NCBI GenBank assembly: GCA_949358305.1
Contig: OX442316.1
Span: 13,454,001-13,518,000, forward strand
Direction of reading: 5' to 3'
Source: Strigamia acuminata
Taxonomy: Eukaryota; Arthropoda; Chilopoda; Geophilomorpha; Linotaeniidae
Length of the DNA stretch: 64,000 nt
Shown here: positions 57,321-64,000 of the stretch, one piece after another
Layout of the letters: each line of letters opens with the position of its first letter
Position numbering within the stretch: the stretch's first letter is position 1
The notes under the pieces: generated by a model
What the model was told of the DNA's origin: nothing
What the model saw: the letters and a program-made list of their open reading frames with translations, nothing else
The model's database searches: none
Program-made: the position numbers and the translations under genes

Positions 57321-58082
57321 GTCATTTGAGTTGACAGACTACAAATACACTCAACGCAAACATTTTTTTGTTGGAAGAAATATAGCGCAGCTAAACTCCA
57401 GTAAAACTAAAAGAAAACGAGGCTTTTGTAAAGTTTGGCCTAACAGTCTTAGATTAACTGCGTGCAAACACAAAAGCAGCAAACTATGTCCAAAAGTTAC
57501 ACTCGGGGCCCATTATCATCAGCAGAAATGGAAACGCAGCGAAATAAGAGGCAACATTTCCCCCTTCCCACATTCTGCATATTCAGAGCACGGCAAAAGT
57601 TAAGAGGGTGCAATTATCCCAGTCTATGTGAATTCCAAGGGGAACGAATATCAACTCTCCAAATTGGCTTACACATAAGAAGCCTCCAAGAACCATGTAC
57701 GAATTATTTCCATCGCTTAAGACCTAATTATTAAATCGCACTAAAGCCGTAATAACTAGATGGAAAATAAGTGCAGGCCCCATTCCAATATTATAAACGA
57801 AGCTCCTTGGTCCTTGCCAAACTTGCATGCGCATTCTCAATTGCTTTCATTTCCATTTCCAACCGAATCGATTTCAAACCCAACCTCAAGGACCTCTTTC
57901 CCCAAACAACATTAAAAGCTGGATTTAATATTAACACGTTAAAGACAATAAACTCCGAAACGAGATTTTATTAAAACCTATCTGAAAGCCAATTCGCACT
58001 TCCACGAGTCATGAAACAGCATCTGATCCAATCGTCTGGTCTCAGTTGTGCATTGTGGCGTTAGGGCTCCACCAATTTATAT
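57321..58082. other. Non-coding spacer
   Basis: Open frames at 57295-57603 and 57462-57734 overlap each other and are not recognised. No gene called. Confidence 0.4.
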
Positions 58083-58325
58083 TATGGTTCGAAAATATAT
58101 TTCAAACAAAATTTAAATGTGGTGTGCCAATCACTAGCAACTTCACTTTTAAAGTGTTTCATTTTTGAGTATTCACCCTCTGTAGTATTGGGAATGGATT
58201 TCGTAAGACATTTTACAAAATGTATTATCATTTGCAAACCAATAGCATGCAGAAATGTATTCCAAAATCAAAATGCACTGCAGTACATTGCAATATAGTT
58301 TCAATGTATTTTTGAAACCATTTGG
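58083..58325. mobile_element. MITE family D, copy 6
   Basis: Left part TTATGGTTCGAAAATATATT, right part CAATGTATTTTTGAAACCAT, and interior ATCATTTGCAAACCAATAGC shared with copy 2. An unrelated stretch of about 90 bp is inserted after the left end. GAATGCAGCTA lies at 58380-58390. Confidence 0.6.
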
Positions 58326-60899
58326 GATTTCTTTAACATCACAAAACCAAAACCTAAAACACTTTTAACACGGCTTTTGGAATGCAGCTACTGCCTGCTC
58401 TTTAAACGTCTAACTTTCCTCTTGATTAACGAGACCATTCTTGACAAATGACAAATGCTCTATCCCCCTCAAACATTCCATTTTTATGGCTGAATACTTT
58501 AGTATATGCAAATTGACGTCTTGTCAATTAAATTTTGGTTTCGTTTGAAATTAAGTGAATTTCAATGAATGTTACAGTCACATCCAGCTGCCGTTAAGTA
58601 AATAAACATGTGACTAAAGAAGAAATCCTGTTCTTTTGACTTGGTTCAATCCCAAAGTATAAATTTCCAACCGCATTTGCATGACTAAAGAAGACATCCC
58701 ACTCAAAACCCAAAACGACCTCGCCATCATAACAAACATCTCATCCCTCTCATCCGATTAAACAAATGAAGCGAAAAGTCTTCCGCAACATTATCCCATT
58801 CCTTAATCCGCTAAGTATGAATAAAAAATGTCGATTCCAACCGAACACAAACAAATTTTATTCATACAAACTCACCCTATTACATTTCCCTAACATTTAA
58901 CCCTTTATTAAATTTCTAAATTCCGTAACCAGAGTTGTGTACACCCAGTGCCATCAGCGTGCTACTTAAAAAAAGAGGAGGAAATTCCTTCTTGGAAAAT
59001 GGAAACCACACAGGGCCATCAAATCAGTACTTTGTGCCATTCTTCTTCATTGACCGTAGAATAAAAATTTGATGTCTCTTTCCACGCCATAAAATCATTT
59101 ATGAGTCATCCAATAACAAAATGCACACTTGTTAGCCCTTACACGGAATTATCCAACTTCTCACTAAATTTCTTTAATTAATTTACTTTTTTCAAATTAA
59201 AATTAAAATTATAATTAAACAGTTTGCTTGCTAACTGTGTTCTCCCGACAACCCAGTTGGCTGCATTCCAGAATGCCGACAACATACCAAGTACCGCTCT
59301 ACCGAAATGATAGTTTGTCCACTTATTTCAAGTTTTTGATATAGACTTATGAAATCGGTGTCATTTTAAAACCTGTTCGCCCTCACAGATTACTTTTTGA
59401 ACCTTTTGAACCATTTTATAACACTGTAAAATAAAGTTTGATCTTCGCTATTTTTAATTTTTTTTCTAAACTTATGAAAAGTAGTCGTACCGTTATAGAA
59501 AAACATCGATCTCAATGCACACTTTCTTTACGATAGTAATAAAGTGACTTTGATGACATTAAAGTTTGTTATTGAATGACTAATTTGATGGTGCTCTACA
59601 ACTTTGTAATTGAAAATTTTGCTGTATCGCCGATAGTTAAAAGTTGACAGACAGATGACCTTCAAAGTTAAATTAGAAGTCTGAATCGGGTTGCCCCCAC
59701 CTAACTTCCTACGCATTCCCTTCACCAAATTTGTGACGTCTCCATTCGTTCGCTTTATATTTGCCCCGGAAAATGACTAACTTACCCACTTCGGCCACTT
59801 CGAGAAGAATTGAGTAGATGACTCAACAATAATTTCGGATTTCAACTCAACACCCAAAAATACTGCCGCACCAACTTAAGAAGAGGTTACGGCACCTGAT
59901 CCCAGCAGACCGATTCTAACTTCCGACCGGTGCCAAACTCCTAACTCATTGCACCATTACGTTGCGTGCGGCCACTGGTCATCCCGGGACGCGTTGCCGC
60001 ACACTAGTCCCATAAATGTCGGCTTAACAGCTTCAAAGCGACGATAAATTCATAACAAATGTTTGCACTCTTCAATATAGATGAGAAAAGACAAAATCGC
60101 CATTAAACTGGCCTCGCACGCAACTCATACATTTTCACACTTTTTATTTCACTCGGGACAAAAGCGGAAAACAAATCAAAGCGGAAATAAACCACGAGAA
60201 AACAGCAAAATAAAAATATAAATTAATTATAATCACATTTTAAAGACCCTTCGAGTGTGCAGAGGCATAATTATCTTTTATGTACCAAGTAAATTAATAA
60301 AAATAGAGCAGAAAAGCGTCGAACGAAGAGAAACCGTGAGCTGCTCACTTGTGCCGCATGGACAAAATCTGTCGCCGGGATATTAAAGCCGTCATTAAAC
60401 TGTTTTATGCCATTTCAATATCCCCTTAACATAAATATAATTCCGTAGAAATTACTCAGGGCGTGTTTTCGTCCGCATAAATCAACATGTGAATCTAGGA
60501 GCGAGGTTAATGGTCCTTTCCACTCTTCTAATGATACTGCAGACAAATGACATCGCATCAGCGGTTTTGTCAGTGGCATTTCGACATCGCCGAAATATCA
60601 ACCTCAAACACTTCTCAACTTGCAATTTCCATCTCCCATCAAACTATCGACCACTCGCTCTTTCCCTTTCCCTCTCTCTATACCAAATCGGGCCAAAATA
60701 ATAATATAAAAAAAAAAGTTGGCGCTTTAAATTCCATCAACTTGCAATCGACTTTGATATAAAAAATTATTGCAACGGTTGCTACTTTTTCTGCCTCCAT
60801 CTTGCAATGCAAAAAAAAATAACGTTAAGGTGCAGCAAAAATTTGCCCGGTGGCATTTTTTTGCTAATATAATAATAAAAAAAAAATTTAAAAATTCAA
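58326..60899. other. Non-coding spacer
   Basis: No supported gene. 59930-60010 is a CpG-rich patch containing TGCGGC/GCCGCA inverted halves. The frame starting at an ATG near 60510 (MVLSTLLMILQTNDIASA) looks like a signal peptide but continues into low-complexity Leu/Ser. Confidence 0.4.
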
Positions 60900-61330
60900 A
60901 ATATATTGCGAAAACATCCAGCCATGTTGTTTACATTGGTGATATAGCAATGCTGAGCAATTTCCTAATGCAATGTGCTGGAAAAATAGTCACTTTTTTG
61001 ACAAATGGAGAGTGCATCTTTAATGGCAAATTTTGGAGTCCAAAAAAAGTTTCTATTGTCGATGTTTCGGCGACCAAAATTCAATTCCGACCTTCCTTGC
61101 ACCATCCATTAGTATTTCGAAAATCAAGATGGTTCCCACAGATATTTTTATTCCACTGGCGGTCTTTGAAAATGTCTTCCCCATTCCTGTAATGGAAATT
61201 TCACTTAACAAAAACCTTTTCCTTGCATGTCCCAAATGACTCTTTCCAATCCTCAACAATGACCAGTCCTCTCGGACGACAAAAAAGTCAAAATTTAATT
61301 TTGCAAAACCACAACTGCCGAAATACAAAT
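60900..61330. other. Stretch open in several frames on both strands
   Basis: The plus strand is open in two frames (to 61192 and 61239) and the minus strand from 61328 to 61053. One plus frame contains ISKIKMVPTDIFIPLAVFEN. Low stop density on both strands suggests either old coding sequence or chance. No product recognised and no strand preferred. Confidence 0.2.
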
Positions 61331-64000
61331 TGAAGTACCTGAGCCCGCTTTGATACTTGCAAATGAACCAGACAACTAATATTTCCCCGTTTCTGCTTGC
61401 GATATCGACCTATTTAACCCATTTAATTCCTCCAAAGAACAATTAACGTCATGTCAGCCTGCAATTCGGCTTCCCCTTACATAAAAAAAAAATATAAATA
61501 AAATATAAAGCAAATTAAAAAAAAAAAATGGAATCGCACATCTCATCTCAAATGATTATTCCAAAACCCCATAAAATATTAATCCACGAGCTTTCTTTCC
61601 GCCAATTTATTATATTACATCTCCATCAAAGCCTGAAAATTCAGAAAATGTTATTTCGCCCGGGAATTAAATGTCTTAGCTGTTGCTTTACATTTTTTCT
61701 CCCTTAAAAAGGCCTCCTTCGATCGATTCTTGGTAACGCAACCAGCTTTTGTACATCTTCATAAAATGCATAATGAATGCCTCTATACAGTGGTATCTGC
61801 CTCAAGATAGCGCACACAATTTTAATGCCTTATGGAACTTTTACCTCACTTTTTTTTTCTATTTTGAATCTACTACGACCTCTAGGGAAAAAACTTTCCA
61901 CCAAAATATGTCCATAACATTTGAAAAATCCAAACTTGCATATTTTGCATCGAAAAAATATCTAAAAGCACCTTGCTTCTTAAAAACCCCAAAAACTTTA
62001 ATTAAATTAATTTTCAAACACGCTTTTTAACATTAAAATTTTTCCCCCACTTAAACGACCTTAAAACAACGTTTGTTGTTCAAATGGCGGCCTAAACTAT
62101 GCGTATAGACTGGTTTAAATAAGCTTACCTAGACCAAAGTGACTTTCCGAATGCAGCAAGTGGAAATCCACGTCAATTTAGATTTATAACCCAAATAAAA
62201 TGCCATTTAATTCACCAAGCATTAGAAAATGCCAATTAGCGTATCCGTATTGTTTTATGAACACATTCCACTTTTATTCCACTTCGCATTTCGTCCTTAG
62301 CAACTTTAAAATGGATTACCCATCCTTTTATCTGCGCATTCAGTAGTTGAGTTGATTTGTTTAATTTTATAATGACTCAGCATTGGCTAGTTTCCTAATG
62401 AGGCCTATTACGCATACGCGAGCCTGAATTTACCAAGAATACACATTAGGTGCTATTGGGAACTTAAATTGACAAATTAACTCACCACTCTTCAAATTGA
62501 TGAATTGTGTATCCTAAGGGAGTGAAAACCGCAATTACCTTGATGAACACGAAGCAATAACAACTATTGTGATAAATTCAATATATATTAGATGCTCCCT
62601 ATCGCAACTCTCCTTTAATTCGACATAAATTCCTCTCCAAATTTCCCTTTTTTCTATTACCATATTCTAATTACTTTTCAATCATTTCACACTTGGCCTA
62701 CCTCCTTTGAGCCCACAATTTCGCCCGCTTTAAAACTTACAACGAAAATTCCCAAATTAAATTCAGCTCAGTGACAAATAAAATTAAGTCAAAGACACAA
62801 ATAAAAAAAAAATAAAAAAAATAAAAAATAAAAAATTTCTTTCCGAAATGAAAAATTCCAACCAGAAACCTTTCAAACTCTTCGTACCAGAAGAAAAAAA
62901 AAATTTAGATTAAAGATTTTTTTCCCTTCTTATCAAGAAACACCTCGCTAACAACTTCTCTCATAAGCTAACTTAATTTCAGGAAGAGAAAAAAACCTAA
63001 TACCGAACTCCCTCACCCCCAAAAGCAAAAAAGAAACCTTACTCTGCTCTTATAGGGACCAGAGGTTGTGGGAAACATTGAGAAGTCAAGTCCAAAATAG
63101 AGTTATTTAAAATCTGGTGACAGCTGGCGAAAAGCTTATGGACTCAGCATTCACCCTTCAACCAATACTAACACGTGCCTTCTTATGAAATATATAAAAC
63201 ACTAGTATACGAACGCATTCCTCTCTTTTTCCAACATTCACACATGACTGAAAAAACTCATACCATAAGCCTTGTTTTCACTACAGTGAATACTAAATTT
63301 GAAATCAAAACACATCCCGCAAAAGACAACAAAAAAAAATCAGTATTCCTCTCACATTTAACTCATTTCTCACGCTTTAAAGCTGAAAAAACATATCTCA
63401 CAGACAACCAGATTAAATTTAAAGTCGAAACCAGCTCATCCCCTTCAAATTATTTCCCTCCTCACTAAAACTTACCCCATTAAAATAATTCAACACTCAC
63501 TTTCCTTTAACATCCCCCCGCAAAAAAAAGAAAAATGTTCCAGCTTGAAAACATTTTATGACTTAGTAAATGACTCTACTTGTTTCTTCCTTCCAACACC
63601 TAATTCCACTTTGCACTCATCTCGTGAAATTAAACTTAACACTAAGCGAACTTAACACAGAACAGCCTGCAGAAAGAGTGAAAAGCAAATTAAAATTAAA
63701 ATGCCACCATCTTTCCAACCGTTGTGCAAAAAAAAAAAAGTAAAAAATATGCAAGGGGGAAATTTTTATATTGCTCTGTGCTTTTACTTTACTCCACTCA
63801 TTTTTAAACTGGATTAGAAACTTTAATTAATGAAATAAAATCTTAAGTACACCTGAATTTTAAACCCTTTTAGTTTGATTAACTTTTCTACCTCTAATAA
63901 AAAGTGTTGAATTTCTAATTACAACTTCAATTTATGATTTAAAGAGGATAAAACCTATTTTTTTTCTAAACTATTTAAACTCTTATATGGACCATGATTA
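61331..64000. other. Non-coding, AT-rich right end
   Basis: Many A-runs (61490-61530, 62800-62840, 63728). No repeat family or gene recognised. I saw no frame that clearly runs off the right edge. Confidence 0.5.

Overview
This is nuclear DNA from a metazoan, most likely an arthropod. The evidence is one eukaryotic gene that I recognise firmly, AT-rich non-coding DNA full of homopolymer runs, several families of small DNA-transposon-like repeats, minisatellites and (TG)n microsatellites. There is no prokaryotic operon structure. I cannot name the genus from sequence alone.

The only gene identified with confidence is an intronless-coding ZC3H10 orthologue on the minus strand (34115-35494). 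It has three CCCH zinc fingers, a long glycine linker, a leucine-rich coiled coil and a conserved proline/serine-rich tail. A likely 5'UTR intron acceptor lies just upstream, at 35577-35578. The frame stays open for 47 glutamine-rich codons past its TAG stop. A second long frame, also minus strand, runs from an ATG at 1155 off the left edge of the window (385 codons, no stop). It encodes a charged protein with an RNES(R/H)Y repeat that I do not recognise. The roughly 1.4 kb upstream of it is repeat-rich and may be promoter or LTR-like.

The rest of the window (about 62 kb) is intergenic or intronic. It contains a two-copy foldback family with roughly 60-bp inverted termini (4142-4562, 10752-11079); a family of six short CATATGG-ended MITE-like copies (16787, 17897, 24078, 39176, 53489, 58083); hAT-type ends CAGTGGCGG/CCGCCACTG (5171, 50139, 52002, 57312), one forming a complete 212-bp element with an 8-bp target duplication (57101-57312); a TA-flanked hairpin element (51496-51837); several two-copy dispersed repeats; and two unrelated minisatellite arrays (25774-26279, 43660-43860) that both end at the same roughly 35-bp sequence. 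That last pattern is the most unusual one here.

Several more GC-rich islands carry open frames beside plausible splice sites (for example 30534-30640 minus, 36468-36725 plus, 38149-38412 plus, 44378-44560 plus). They are listed as low-confidence exon candidates. The plus strand is rich in A and C and poor in G over long stretches, which makes random plus-strand frames look Ser/Thr/Pro-rich, so these candidates need transcript evidence. The same asymmetry would fit long minus-strand transcription through the window.
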